From contig CADBVG010000027.1 of the NCBI GenBank assembly GCA_902798105.1, forward strand, positions 1 through 40,962: 40,962 bases of DNA, given 5' to 3'. Within the stretch, counting starts at the first letter, position 1, and each line of letters begins with the position of its first letter. The notes beneath the pieces were generated by a model. The model was not told the DNA's origin and searched no databases. It saw only the letters and a program-made list of their open reading frames with translations. The position numbers and the translations under genes are program-made. This document shows, piece after piece, positions 1-8,165 of the stretch. The DNA is from an uncultured Eubacteriales bacterium (GTDB lineage Bacteria; Bacillota; Clostridia; Christensenellales; Aristaeellaceae).

Positions 1-26
1 AGGCTTGCTGGCGGCAAGTCAAGGAA
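1..26 (+). repeat. Short dispersed repeat, copy 1
   Basis: The first 25 bases of the window are identical to 22485-22509, both on the plus strand; similarity fades after base 30. At the second copy the repeat directly follows a small hairpin (GCCTGC at 22470-22475, GCAGGC at 22483-22488). Both copies are intergenic. The left side of copy 1 lies outside the window, so the full unit is unknown. Confidence 0.55.
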
Positions 27-129
27 TTTGCAGGATGTGCATGGCGGAAATGGCACCGCCAGACATGCCGCCCGTTTGTGCGGTATTTCCTTAAATCAAG
101 CAAATCCCGCAGGGGCGGTAACTTGACCG

Positions 130-182
130 AATTTCCAATTTGGGCAAGATAGCCGAAACCGCTGATTTTCAAATTGGAAATT
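130..182. repeat. Inverted repeat downstream of the CotH gene
   Basis: A 13-bp perfect inverted repeat (130-142 and 170-182, AATTTCCAATTTG and its complement) encloses 27 bases. It lies 34 bases beyond the stop of the minus-strand CotH gene. No T-run follows on either strand, so it is not a clear intrinsic terminator. The rest of 1-215 holds no gene that I can support. Bases 80-110 faintly resemble the core of the composite palindromes described elsewhere in this window. Confidence 0.5.
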
Positions 183-211
183 TGAAAACCGCGCCGCTTG
201 CACCACCACCA

Positions 212-229
212 GCCACTAATCACTCAATT
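212..229 (-). repeat. Fragment of the composite palindrome at the CotH gene end
   Basis: On the minus strand this reads AATTGAGTGATTAGTGGC, identical over 18 bases to 15466-15483, the junction of stem and heptamer arm in the complete element there. The TAG stop codon of the CotH gene (216-218) and its last codons (Glu-Leu-Ser-Asp) lie inside the fragment. The element edge therefore appears to have set the gene's present end. Confidence 0.6.
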
Positions 230-3107
230 CCCCAAAATAATCCTCCGCCTGCGCGTCGGTGAGTTTGAAGTCCTGGGTCAGGTACTGGACCAGGTTTCCC
301 GGCCGGCTTTTTGCGTAGTTGATCATCCGCTGCCCATAGCGCTTCCAGGTGGCCGTGGTCCAGCCCCAGCGCTTGCACTCGGCCGCCATCTCCGGCTCCA
401 AAAGGGTATAGCGCGCCTGGATCTTTGCCGTCACGTTTTCCGCGCTGAAGGTGGTGGCCAGCAGCCGGCCCATGCGGCGCAGGAACCAGTCTCGCAGGCC
501 GGCGTTCATCATCAGCTTCCTGAACAGCAGGTTGCTCTGGTCGGTGATGCTGCCCACGCTGTCCCCCTCCAGCCACGGGGCCACGTTGTCCCCGGCCAGC
601 TGGAAGCTCAGGTCCAGGTCGAACAGCGCCCAACGCCACAGCCCGTCGGCCTTCGGATTGCGATAGAAACCAATGTTGCCCAGGTCCTGGTTGTTGACGT
701 ACATCTCCAGCATCACGTATTCCAGATAGTTTTCGATGTCCATCATGCCCCGCAGGGCATTCACATTATCGTCCTTCGACAGGTCGTGCTCCCGAACCCA
801 GGCCAGCATCTGCTGGTAATTCTGAGAGGTATAGCCGCCGCCCTCCTTATACTCCACGTCATCGGGGTTATCCCAGCCGTGGAACTGGGCGATCATGTCA
901 TTGCTGATGCGCTCGCGCATGTTGTAGGCGCCCCAGTACCGACCGTTGACGTACAGCACGCAGACCTCGGTCTCCCGATAGAGCACGCTGGTATCCGCCG
1001 CCAGGGCGCTGAGCACGGAATCGCGCATGAATGTTTGCTTGCAATCCTGGCCCGAGGCCCGCATCACGAAGGACTTATAGGAATCGTAGTCACGGTTTGA
1101 AAAGAGGGCATAGTTGAAGCGGCTGGTGCCGTAGACCTTCTTGGCGCGAAGGGAAAAGCCCTTCTGTCCCTCGTGCTCGCGGCTGCTGTGACCGGCCAGC
1201 TTCATCAGGCACTTCTGGCCGATCACCCGGGTGCCATCCGGTTCATATACCTCCACATAGGCGTCGCTGCCCTCGCCCTTCACGCCGGTCTTCAACATGC
1301 CCGTCTTGCCGTCCAGCTTGCTTGTGTCGCCGGACACGCTGACCAGGCGCACCCCGTGGTTCGCCCCCAGGATGTATGTGCGCACGCACAGTTCGGAGGG
1401 AATCACGTCTGCCTGCCAGGCCACCGCCTTGATGACCGCGCTGTTCTTCAGCTCGACGGGGCCGCTGTAGGCCCTGGAGGACGTGGTGGGGTCGCTTCCG
1501 TCGGTGGTATAGTAGATCGTCACGTCCGGCTCAGCGGTGAGCGCCACCGACAATCGCTTGTCGCTGTGCTGGCCGCCGGGCTCCGAGAAGGTCACCTCCG
1601 CCGCCTTGCGGGCATAGGAGGGCGTGGTATTGGCCGCGCCTGGGGTGGGCTCGGCGAAGAAGCGATAGCGCTCCTGCCCCTCGGCTCGCCCGTAGCTGAC
1701 GTTGCGGTACTGTTCGAACAGCGTCACCTTGTCCACCAGCGTGCCGTCCGGCTCGGCCAGCACCACGGTCTCCCCCGTCGCAAGGCCGAAATTGGCGCAA
1801 TAGCGGCCATTCTGAATGCCGCTCTGCCCATCCCTTCCGGTGAGCAGCACCGTGACATAGCCCTTCGCGGGGATGATCGCGCCCTCCGGGAACTGCCAGC
1901 GGCGGGGATGGTTGGAATCGTCCGACAGACCCACGCCGGTCAGGTCTACGCTGTGGTCGGCGGCGTTGTACAGTTCGATCCAGTCGCTGCCTTCGCCGTT
2001 GGCCAGGATCTCGTTGATGCACAGGTCGCCGCTGTTCCGGCTCACCAGCGTCCGGGAAGCCCGCACGCCCGCCTCGGTGTTTTCATAGCCGGGGGTGGGC
2101 GCGATTTCGGTGGTAAGGCTGCCATCGGGCAGCCGGGACAGCGAGGTCTCCTTGGGCAAACCGTCGTACTCCACCCAGGACACCACCCTGCCCCCGGCGT
2201 CGTACAGCCGCACAGCCTCCGAGGCGGTGGACAGCTTGAAGTTGGTGTGCAGCGTCCCCTCCCGGCGGTCCTTGCCCGAGGCAAACACCACCAGATACGC
2301 CCCGGGCTGCATCGTCAAGGCCGGGAACACCCACTTGCGTTCGTTCACGTCGTCGTCGGACAGGGCATAGCCCGTCAGGTCCACGGGGCTGGCGGAGCCG
2401 TTGTACAGCTCGATCCAGTCCGGCCAGTCGCCATCCTCGTCCTGGAGCTGGGTGCGGTTGGAGGCCATCAATTCATTGATGTAGACGCCGTCCGGGTTGA
2501 AGGGGGGCCGCAGGTCCACCGCACCCTCCGCCGCCATCGTCTCGAAGGTCACCACGCGGTATGCGCCGTCGTCGCTCCGCTCGTAGACCTGGGCGGCGGC
2601 CATGGCGGGCACCTCCAGCACCTGCCGCAGCCGACGCTGTCCGTCGGACAGGGCCAGCACCTCGCCGTTGGCGCTCAGCCCGAAGCCGGAGAAGCACTCG
2701 CCGCCATCAAAGCCGTCGGGCTTCGGGGCGCAATAGACGATCAGGCTGCCCCCCACCGGCAGGGTGATATTCCCCAGCTCGAAGGCGCCGCGCTGGTCCA
2801 CGGTGTCGCCCAGCCGCCACCCGGCGAGACTAACCTCGCCACCGGAGATGTTGAGCAGCTCCACCCAGTCGTAGTATTCACCCCCCACGCTGAAGCAGGC
2901 GGCGGGGTTTGAGGTCATCACCCGGTTGATCACCAGCGGGGAAGGGGCATCCTGAACCGCCTCCGGGGGCCGCAGCGCCGCGCCCACCCAGGCCAGCACC
3001 GCGATGGCCGCTGACAACGCAAACAAGCGCAGCCAGTCGCCCGCTGTGAACGGACGGCTGGCGCGCCGCCAGGGATTGCGCTTTTTGTGGGTGTGCTTTG
3101 ATTTCAT
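216..3107 (-). CDS. Membrane-anchored lamin-tail / CotH kinase domain protein
   Basis: A 963-residue surface protein. The N-terminus is rich in Lys and Arg and is followed by one hydrophobic segment near residues 26-45 (an uncleaved anchor or signal peptide). Three lamin-tail-like beta domains follow near 57-130, 208-320 and 362-480, each opening with an INE/INR strand and a DW-[IV]-EL-[LY]-N motif. Next come a chitobiase-type C-terminal beta domain (about 503-580, with YYTTDGSDPT) and a CotH kinase-like domain (about 590-900) with YWGAYNMRER and a FDLDLSF acidic motif. CotH of Bacillus is a spore-coat protein kinase; this longer secreted architecture is common in Clostridia but its substrate is unknown. 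I chose ATG 3107, just before the basic anchor, over 3146; neither has a strong ribosome-binding site. The last codons come from a repeat fragment. Confidence 0.85.
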   Translation of the reverse strand: MKSKHTHKKRNPWRRASRPFTAGDWLRLFALSAAIAVLAWVGAALRPPEAVQDAPSPLVINRVMTSNPAACFSVGGEYYDWVELLNISGGEVSLAGWRLGDTVDQRGAFELGNITLPVGGSLIVYCAPKPDGFDGGECFSGFGLSANGEVLALSDGQRRLRQVLEVPAMAAAQVYERSDDGAYRVVTFETMAAEGAVDLRPPFNPDGVYINELMASNRTQLQDEDGDWPDWIELYNGSASPVDLTGYALSDDDVNERKWVFPALTMQPGAYLVVFASGKDRREGTLHTNFKLSTASEAVRLYDAGGRVVSWVEYDGLPKETSLSRLPDGSLTTEIAPTPGYENTEAGVRASRTLVSRNSGDLCINEILANGEGSDWIELYNAADHSVDLTGVGLSDDSNHPRRWQFPEGAIIPAKGYVTVLLTGRDGQSGIQNGRYCANFGLATGETVVLAEPDGTLVDKVTLFEQYRNVSYGRAEGQERYRFFAEPTPGAANTTPSYARKAAEVTFSEPGGQHSDKRLSVALTAEPDVTIYYTTDGSDPTTSSRAYSGPVELKNSAVIKAVAWQADVIPSELCVRTYILGANHGVRLVSVSGDTSKLDGKTGMLKTGVKGEGSDAYVEVYEPDGTRVIGQKCLMKLAGHSSREHEGQKGFSLRAKKVYGTSRFNYALFSNRDYDSYKSFVMRASGQDCKQTFMRDSVLSALAADTSVLYRETEVCVLYVNGRYWGAYNMRERISNDMIAQFHGWDNPDDVEYKEGGGYTSQNYQQMLAWVREHDLSKDDNVNALRGMMDIENYLEYVMLEMYVNNQDLGNIGFYRNPKADGLWRWALFDLDLSFQLAGDNVAPWLEGDSVGSITDQSNLLFRKLMMNAGLRDWFLRRMGRLLATTFSAENVTAKIQARYTLLEPEMAAECKRWGWTTATWKRYGQRMINYAKSRPGNLVQYLTQDFKLTDAQAEDYFGELSD

Positions 3108-3120
3108 GGTAAACTGCAAC

Positions 3121-3144
3121 GGGCGCGCCAATGCGGGCGCGCCC
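3121..3144 (-). terminator. Hairpin between fba and the CotH gene
   Basis: A 9-bp perfect GC-only stem (GGGCGCGCC at 3121-3129, GGCGCGCCC at 3136-3144) lies 25 bases after the fba stop and 14 bases before the chosen CotH start. The downstream T-run is poor, so it may act as an attenuator or processing hairpin rather than a full terminator. Confidence 0.5.
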
Positions 3145-3168
3145 ATCGCGTGTCGGTTGGTATTGTTC

Positions 3169-4152
3169 TTATGCCTTGCCGTCGCAGCCCAGCACGTCGA
3201 CCAGCTTGTGCTCCACCATATCCTTGATGGCGATGCGGGCGGGCTTCAGGTACTGGCGGGGATCGAAGTGATCCGGATGCTCCGCGAAGTGCTGGCGGAT
3301 GCAGGCAGTCATGGCCAGACGCAGGTCAGAGTCGATGTTGATCTTGCAGACCGCGCCGCGGGCAGCCTGACGCAGCTGCTCCTCGGGGATGCCGACGGCG
3401 TCGGGCATCTTGCCGCCGTTCTCGTTGATGATCTTCACGAACTCCTGCGGCACGGAGGAAGAGCCATGCAGCACGATCGGGAAGCCGGGCAGGCGCTTGG
3501 CAACCTCGTCCAGGATGTCGAAGCGCAGCGGCGGGGGCACCAGGATGCCCTTCTCGTTGCGGGTGCACTGCTCAGCCTTGAACTTGTAGGCGCCGTGGGA
3601 GGTGCCGATGGCAATGGCCAGGGAATCGCAGCCGGTCTCCTCGACAAAGTGCTGCACGTCCTCGGGGCGGGTGTAGCTGGAATCCTCGGCGGAAACCTGA
3701 ACCTCGTCCTCGACGCCGGCCAGGGTGCCCAGCTCGGCCTCGACGACCACGCCGTGGTCGTGGGCGTACTCGACGACCTGCTTGGTGATCTTGATGTTCT
3801 CCTCGATGGGCAGGCCGCTCTTGTCGATCATGACGGAGGTGAAGCCGCCGTCAATGCAGCTCTTGCACAGCTCGAAGGAATCGCCGTGGTCCAGGTGGAC
3901 GACGATGGGCAGGTCGAAACCGGCTGTCTGCTCGGCATCCTCGATGGCGGCGCGGATCAGGTGCATCAGGTACACGTGCTTGGCGTAGGCGCGAGCGCCC
4001 TTGGAAACCTGCAGGATCAGCGGAGCGCGCTTTTCGATGGCGGCCTCGGTGATGCCCTGGATGATCTCCATGTTGTTCACGTTGAAAGCGCCGATGGCGT
4101 AACCGCCATTGTAAGCCTTCTTGAACATCTCGGTGGAAGTAACAAGAGCCAT
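3169..4152 (-). CDS. fba: Class II fructose-bisphosphate aldolase
   Basis: A 327-residue cytosolic zinc enzyme that cleaves fructose 1,6-bisphosphate to dihydroxyacetone phosphate and glyceraldehyde 3-phosphate in glycolysis. The class II signature HLDHGD is at about residues 86-91, and further expected metal and substrate regions are visible (EAELG, GTSHGAYKF, LHGSSS). The length is within the usual range for the family. The start ATG 4152 is preceded by AGGAG at 8-base spacing; a GTG nine bases further upstream would overlap that site. It is transcribed from its own promoter, divergently from the plus-strand isomerase gene, and is probably constitutive. Confidence 0.95.
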   Translation of the reverse strand: MALVTSTEMFKKAYNGGYAIGAFNVNNMEIIQGITEAAIEKRAPLILQVSKGARAYAKHVYLMHLIRAAIEDAEQTAGFDLPIVVHLDHGDSFELCKSCIDGGFTSVMIDKSGLPIEENIKITKQVVEYAHDHGVVVEAELGTLAGVEDEVQVSAEDSSYTRPEDVQHFVEETGCDSLAIAIGTSHGAYKFKAEQCTRNEKGILVPPPLRFDILDEVAKRLPGFPIVLHGSSSVPQEFVKIINENGGKMPDAVGIPEEQLRQAARGAVCKINIDSDLRLAMTACIRQHFAEHPDHFDPRQYLKPARIAIKDMVEHKLVDVLGCDGKA

Positions 4153-4183
4153 ATGAAACACTCCTTTATATTAGGCTGGTTAA

Positions 4184-4212
4184 ATTATACCAGCTATGCG
4201 CGATAAAATCAA
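4184..4212 (-). promoter_or_regulatory. SigA-type promoter of fba
   Basis: On the minus strand TTGATT (4207-4212), a 17-base spacer and a perfect TATAAT (4184-4189) with an upstream TGG extension. The predicted transcript starts near 4177, leaving a leader of about 25 bases with an AGGAG site. Confidence 0.8.
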
Positions 4213-4301
4213 GCGTAAGTTTTTGAGTCACGGGAACAGGCCCGTCTTTGATCGAAAAGAAAAAATAACTCATAAATATTCTTTCTTTGCGCCCTGTGAA
4301 T

Positions 4302-4330
4302 TTGACTAAACCGGCAAACAGGCGTATACT
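4302..4330 (+). promoter_or_regulatory. SigA-type promoter of the isomerase-like gene
   Basis: TTGACT (4302-4307), a 17-base spacer and TATACT (4325-4330). It faces away from the fba promoter about 90 bases away. A second TATAAT at 4340-4345 has no matching -35 box. Confidence 0.75.
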
Positions 4331-4379
4331 GGTGGATGATATAATGGATGTGGTATACCCGCATCGATGGGAGGGAGCC

Positions 4380-5159
4380 ATGGCCGCCATCGGCATTTGC
4401 ACGGATTTTGTCAACCTGCCCGAGGTGGCGCGGCTGGGCTTCGACTATGTGGAGCTTTCCCTCGTGGCCGTCGCCGCGCTGGGCGAAGCGGAATTTGCCG
4501 AGCTGGCGGACTGGGTAGACGCCGCAGGCATCCATGTGTATGCCTTCCGCGACATGCTGCCCGGCAACCTGCCCGTCACCGGGCCTGGTGTCAGCGCAAC
4601 GGCGCTGCACGACTACCTGAAGCGCGCCTTCGGGCGGGCGAGGCGGCTGGGCGCGAAGGTGATTGCCCTGGACGCGGCGCAGGCCCGGGGCGTATCGAGG
4701 GACGCCGACTTCCCCTTTGCCTGGCGGCAATTGGGCAACTTCCTGCGGCTGTGCCAGGGCCACGCCCACGAGTGCGGCGTTACCGTCTGCCTGGAGCCGC
4801 TGCGCAAGGCGGATTGCAGCCTGATGAACCTCGTATCCGAAGCGACACTGATCGCGGGGCTGTTGCAGCTTTCCAACATCGCCGTGGCCGCCCACTGGGG
4901 CCACATGTCCATGGCCAGCGAGCCCATGGACGCGTTGTGGCGGGCCGCGCCGCTGCTTCGCCACATCCACCTGGAAAACGCGCTGACCCGGCGGCTGCCC
5001 TCCCCCGGCGACGGCGAGGATTACGCCAGGATACTCTCGCCGCTGAACGTGATGGGCTATGCCGGCGGCATCAGCCTGTGCGGCACGATCACGGAGACAT
5101 TTATAAATGAAGCGGCGGCAGCCTTGGCGCATATCAGGGCATTAAGTGGAGATACGTAG
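4380..5159 (+). CDS. Xylose isomerase-like TIM barrel (sugar phosphate isomerase/epimerase)
   Basis: A 259-residue cytosolic protein of the AP-endonuclease 2 / xylose isomerase-like TIM-barrel family. It opens with a first strand GICTDF, then a YVELS strand, VCLEPL (a probable metal-binding Glu) and HIHLEN near the C-terminal end. Members isomerise or epimerise sugars, inosose and related compounds using a divalent metal; the substrate cannot be read from the sequence. ATG 4380 is chosen because GGGAG lies just upstream and the protein then begins at the first barrel strand; an in-frame ATG at 4344 lies inside the promoter region. The divergent fba hints at sugar-phosphate metabolism, but this is inference. 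Confidence 0.8.
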   Translation: MAAIGICTDFVNLPEVARLGFDYVELSLVAVAALGEAEFAELADWVDAAGIHVYAFRDMLPGNLPVTGPGVSATALHDYLKRAFGRARRLGAKVIALDAAQARGVSRDADFPFAWRQLGNFLRLCQGHAHECGVTVCLEPLRKADCSLMNLVSEATLIAGLLQLSNIAVAAHWGHMSMASEPMDALWRAAPLLRHIHLENALTRRLPSPGDGEDYARILSPLNVMGYAGGISLCGTITETFINEAAAALAHIRALSGDT

Positions 5160-5207
5160 GGGACGCCGGTGCGGCGCCCGCCCAAGCGTCCGACATCCAA
5201 CCGAATC

Positions 5208-5232
5208 AGACGGGCGGCGCATCGCCGCCTCT
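5208..5232. repeat. GGCGGC-type palindrome, intergenic copy 1
   Basis: GGCGGCG, a CAT loop and CGCCGCC, followed by TCTACAG. The same core with a CTACAG-like flank occurs near 28872-28900 and 38060-38085, and twice inside the coding sequence of the YceG-like gene (26585-26613 and 26642-26671). It lies between the isomerase-like gene and trkA; the rest of 5160-5278 shows no promoter I can support. Confidence 0.6.
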
Positions 5233-5278
5233 ACAGAAAAGCGGCATCGCCGCGAGCACGACAGAACGAGGTAATGCT

Positions 5279-6649
5279 ATGAACATCATCATCGTCGGCA
5301 ACGGCAAGGTGGGCTACACGCTGGCCCAGTATCTTTCCAAGGACGGCCATGACATCACCATACTGGACCGCAGCCAGCAGGCGCTGAACAAGGCCAGCGA
5401 GACCCTGGATGTGATGTGCATACGGGGCAACGGCGCGAACGTCAAGACCCTGATCGAGGCCAACGTGGAATCCGCGGACGTGATCATCGCGGTCACGGGC
5501 AACGACGAGCTGAACATGGTGTGCTGCCTGGCGGCCAAGCAGTTGGGCGCCAAGTACACCATCGCCCGCATCCGCGACCCCGAATACACCGAAAGCCTGA
5601 CGTTGCTGCAAAAGAAGCTGGACATCGACCAGGTGGCCAACCCTGAGCGCGCCGCCGCCCAGGAGATTTCCCGCCTGCTGCGCTTCCCCTTCGCCATCAA
5701 CGTGGAAACCTTCGCCCACGGCCGGGTGGAGATGGTGGAATTCCGTACCGAGGAGCGGGACGCCATATTGAACACGCCCCTGTCCCGGCTGCATGGCCGC
5801 TACCCCCGCATACAGTTCACCGCCGTGCAGCGCAACGGCAGCGCCTTCATTCCCGACGGCGCCAGCGTGCTGCTGCCGGGGGACCGGGTGTACGCCACCG
5901 GCGACCGGGAGTCCATCACCCGCTTTTTCAAGCAGCTGGGCAAGGACACCCAGCGGCTGAAATCGGCGCTGCTGATCGGCGGCGGCCACATTTCCTATTA
6001 TTTGGCCCGAATCATCGCCGGCATGGGCGTCTACCTGCGGCTGATCGAGATCGACGAGAAAAAGTGCCTGCGGCTGGCGGACCAGCTGGACGGTGTAATG
6101 ATCATCAACGCCGACGGCACCGACACCGAGGTGCTGGAATCGGAGAACCTGGCTGACTGCGGCGCGCTGATCTGCCTGACCAACCGGGACGAGGAAAACC
6201 TGATCACCGGCATGTACGGCGCGCGGCAGGGCGTGAAGAAGGTCATCGTCAAGGTAAACCGGCTCAACGCCATGGACATCATGGAGGATTTGGGCATCGA
6301 CTGCGCCATCAGCCCCAAGCTGACCACCGCCAACGCCATACTCCGCTCTGTGCGGGCGCTGAACAACAGCCGCAATTCCGTGGTGGAGAAAATCTACTAC
6401 ATGATGGGCGGCCAGGTGGAAGCCTATGAGTTCACCGCCCTGGAGGGCGCGCCCTACCTGAACATCCCGCTGAACAAGCTGAACATCCGAAAGGGCATAC
6501 TGGTTTCGGTGCTGGTGCGCGAGCGCAAGTGCATCATCCCCTTCGGCAGCGACGAAATCGAGGCGGGCGACACCGTGATACTGACCGCGAAGGCAGGCAC
6601 CGTGGTGAACCTTGAGGACGCCTTCGACATTACGGAGATCAGAAAATGA
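5279..6649 (+). CDS. trkA: Trk potassium uptake regulatory subunit TrkA
   Basis: A 456-residue cytosolic gating protein of the TrkAH potassium transporter. It has the typical tandem layout: RCK-N with a GNGKVG dinucleotide-binding loop at residues 7-12, RCK-C, a second RCK-N beginning near residue 226 with GGGHIS, and a second RCK-C ending in ITEIRK. Nucleotide binding to these domains controls the channel-like TrkH subunit. ATG 5279 has GAGG at 7-base spacing. The stop overlaps the start of trkH by four bases (ATGA), so the two are translationally coupled. Confidence 0.95.
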   Translation: MNIIIVGNGKVGYTLAQYLSKDGHDITILDRSQQALNKASETLDVMCIRGNGANVKTLIEANVESADVIIAVTGNDELNMVCCLAAKQLGAKYTIARIRDPEYTESLTLLQKKLDIDQVANPERAAAQEISRLLRFPFAINVETFAHGRVEMVEFRTEERDAILNTPLSRLHGRYPRIQFTAVQRNGSAFIPDGASVLLPGDRVYATGDRESITRFFKQLGKDTQRLKSALLIGGGHISYYLARIIAGMGVYLRLIEIDEKKCLRLADQLDGVMIINADGTDTEVLESENLADCGALICLTNRDEENLITGMYGARQGVKKVIVKVNRLNAMDIMEDLGIDCAISPKLTTANAILRSVRALNNSRNSVVEKIYYMMGGQVEAYEFTALEGAPYLNIPLNKLNIRKGILVSVLVRERKCIIPFGSDEIEAGDTVILTAKAGTVVNLEDAFDITEIRK

Positions 6650-8088
6650 ACAAGCGATTACTCTGCCACATCATCGGAAACGTGGTGCGCGTGTGCGGCG
6701 CGCTGATGGCCCTGCCCATCATCGTGTCGCTGATACTGCACAGCGGCGACACCATGCCGCTGCTGCTGTCCATGCTGATCGCGCTGGCCGTGGGCACGGC
6801 GCTGGCGCTCGTACAGCCCCGGCGGGACACCCTGCGGGCCCGGGAGGGCTTCGCCACCGTGGCCTTCAGCTGGATCATCGTGTCATTCCTGGGGGGCCTG
6901 CCCTTTTACTTCTCCGGCTATGTGCCGTCGCTGGTGGACTGCTTCTTTGAGACGGTCTCCGGCTTCACCACCACCGGCGCGACGATACTGACCGACGTGG
7001 AGGCCCTGCCCAAGGGCCTGCTGTTCTGGCGCAGCTTCACCCACTGGGCCGGCGGCATGGGCGTGCTGGTACTGTCGCTGGCGCTGATTCCCAAGATGGG
7101 CGCGCGCTCCATCCACCTGATGCGGGCCGAATCCCCCGGCCCCAGCACCGACAAGCTGGTGCCCCGGGTGGCGAACAACGCCAAGATACTGTATGAAATC
7201 TACGTGGCCATCTCGCTGTTCATGGTGGCGGCGCTGCTGCTGTGCGGCATGGACCTGTACGACGCGCTGGTGCACATGTTCGGCGCGGCCGGCACCGGCG
7301 GCTTCGGCACCTACGCCGACAGCATCGCCCACTTTAACAGCGCCGCGGTGGACATCGTCGTCGGCGTGTTCATGGCGCTGTTCGGCGTGAACTTCTCGAT
7401 CTACTACTATATTCTCCACCGCAACTGGAAGGCGGCCTTCGGCAACAGCGAGCTGCGCTGGTATGTGGGCATACTGCTGTCCGTCAGCGCCATAATCGCC
7501 ATCAACATCATGCCGTTATACAACGGGAATTTCTTCACGTCGCTGCGCTACAGCTTCTTCCAGTGCTCGTCGATCATGACCACCACCGGCTACGCCACCG
7601 CGGATTTCGACCTGTGGCCCCAGCTGAGTCGCGTATTGCTGGTGATGCTGATGTTCATCGGTGCCAGCGCGGGCTCCACCGGCGGCGGCCTGAAGGTGGT
7701 GCGTGTGCAGCTGCTGCTCAAGAGCATGGTGCGCGACATCCGCCGCACGGTTCACCCCAAGTCCGTCAACACCGTCAAGCTGGACGGCCACACCGTGGAC
7801 GAGAGCATACTCAGCGGCGTGCAGGGCTTCTTCTTCGCCTACTTCCTGATCCTGATCGTGGCCACTGTCATCGTGTCCCTGGACGGCTTCACCTTCGAAA
7901 CCAACTTCACCGCCGTCATCGCCACGCTCTCCAACATCGGCCCCGGCCTGGGCATGGTCGGCCCCACAGGCAATTTCGCCGCCTTCAGCGATGTGAGCAA
8001 GCTCGTGCTGAGCCTGTGCATGCTCATTGGCAGGCTGGAAATCTTCCCCGTGCTGATGCTGGTCAGCCCCAGCGCGTGGCGGAAGTAA
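6646..8088 (+). CDS. trkH: Trk potassium transporter membrane subunit TrkH
   Basis: A 480-residue integral membrane protein that imports potassium together with TrkA. All four pore-loop filter repeats of the SKT family can be seen: SGFTTTGAT, GTGGFGTY, TTTGYAT and SNIGPGLG. Each is flanked by hydrophobic membrane segments. It overlaps trkA by four bases and is followed by a stem-loop terminator. The length matches the family. Confidence 0.95.
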   Translation: MNKRLLCHIIGNVVRVCGALMALPIIVSLILHSGDTMPLLLSMLIALAVGTALALVQPRRDTLRAREGFATVAFSWIIVSFLGGLPFYFSGYVPSLVDCFFETVSGFTTTGATILTDVEALPKGLLFWRSFTHWAGGMGVLVLSLALIPKMGARSIHLMRAESPGPSTDKLVPRVANNAKILYEIYVAISLFMVAALLLCGMDLYDALVHMFGAAGTGGFGTYADSIAHFNSAAVDIVVGVFMALFGVNFSIYYYILHRNWKAAFGNSELRWYVGILLSVSAIIAINIMPLYNGNFFTSLRYSFFQCSSIMTTTGYATADFDLWPQLSRVLLVMLMFIGASAGSTGGGLKVVRVQLLLKSMVRDIRRTVHPKSVNTVKLDGHTVDESILSGVQGFFFAYFLILIVATVIVSLDGFTFETNFTAVIATLSNIGPGLGMVGPTGNFAAFSDVSKLVLSLCMLIGRLEIFPVLMLVSPSAWRK

Positions 8089-8093
8089 ACATA

Positions 8094-8124
8094 ACCCCAT
8101 CGTCCAAATCATGGGCGATGGGGT
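8094..8124 (+). terminator. Terminator of the trkAH operon
   Basis: A 12-bp stem with one G-T pair (8094-8105 and 8113-8124, ACCCCATCG and its complement) and a 7-base loop, followed by the T-rich ATTCATTACTTTT. It lies five bases after the trkH stop. The convergent minus-strand gene ends at 8166, so it may work both ways. Confidence 0.7.
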
Positions 8125-8165
8125 ATTCATTACTTTTATGGTTGCTAATGATTACAACCATGAGA

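Noticed and set aside
4166..4379. Riboswitch or T-box between fba and the isomerase-like gene
   Set aside because: Both leaders are short and the space is taken up by two divergent promoters; no conserved RNA motif was seen.
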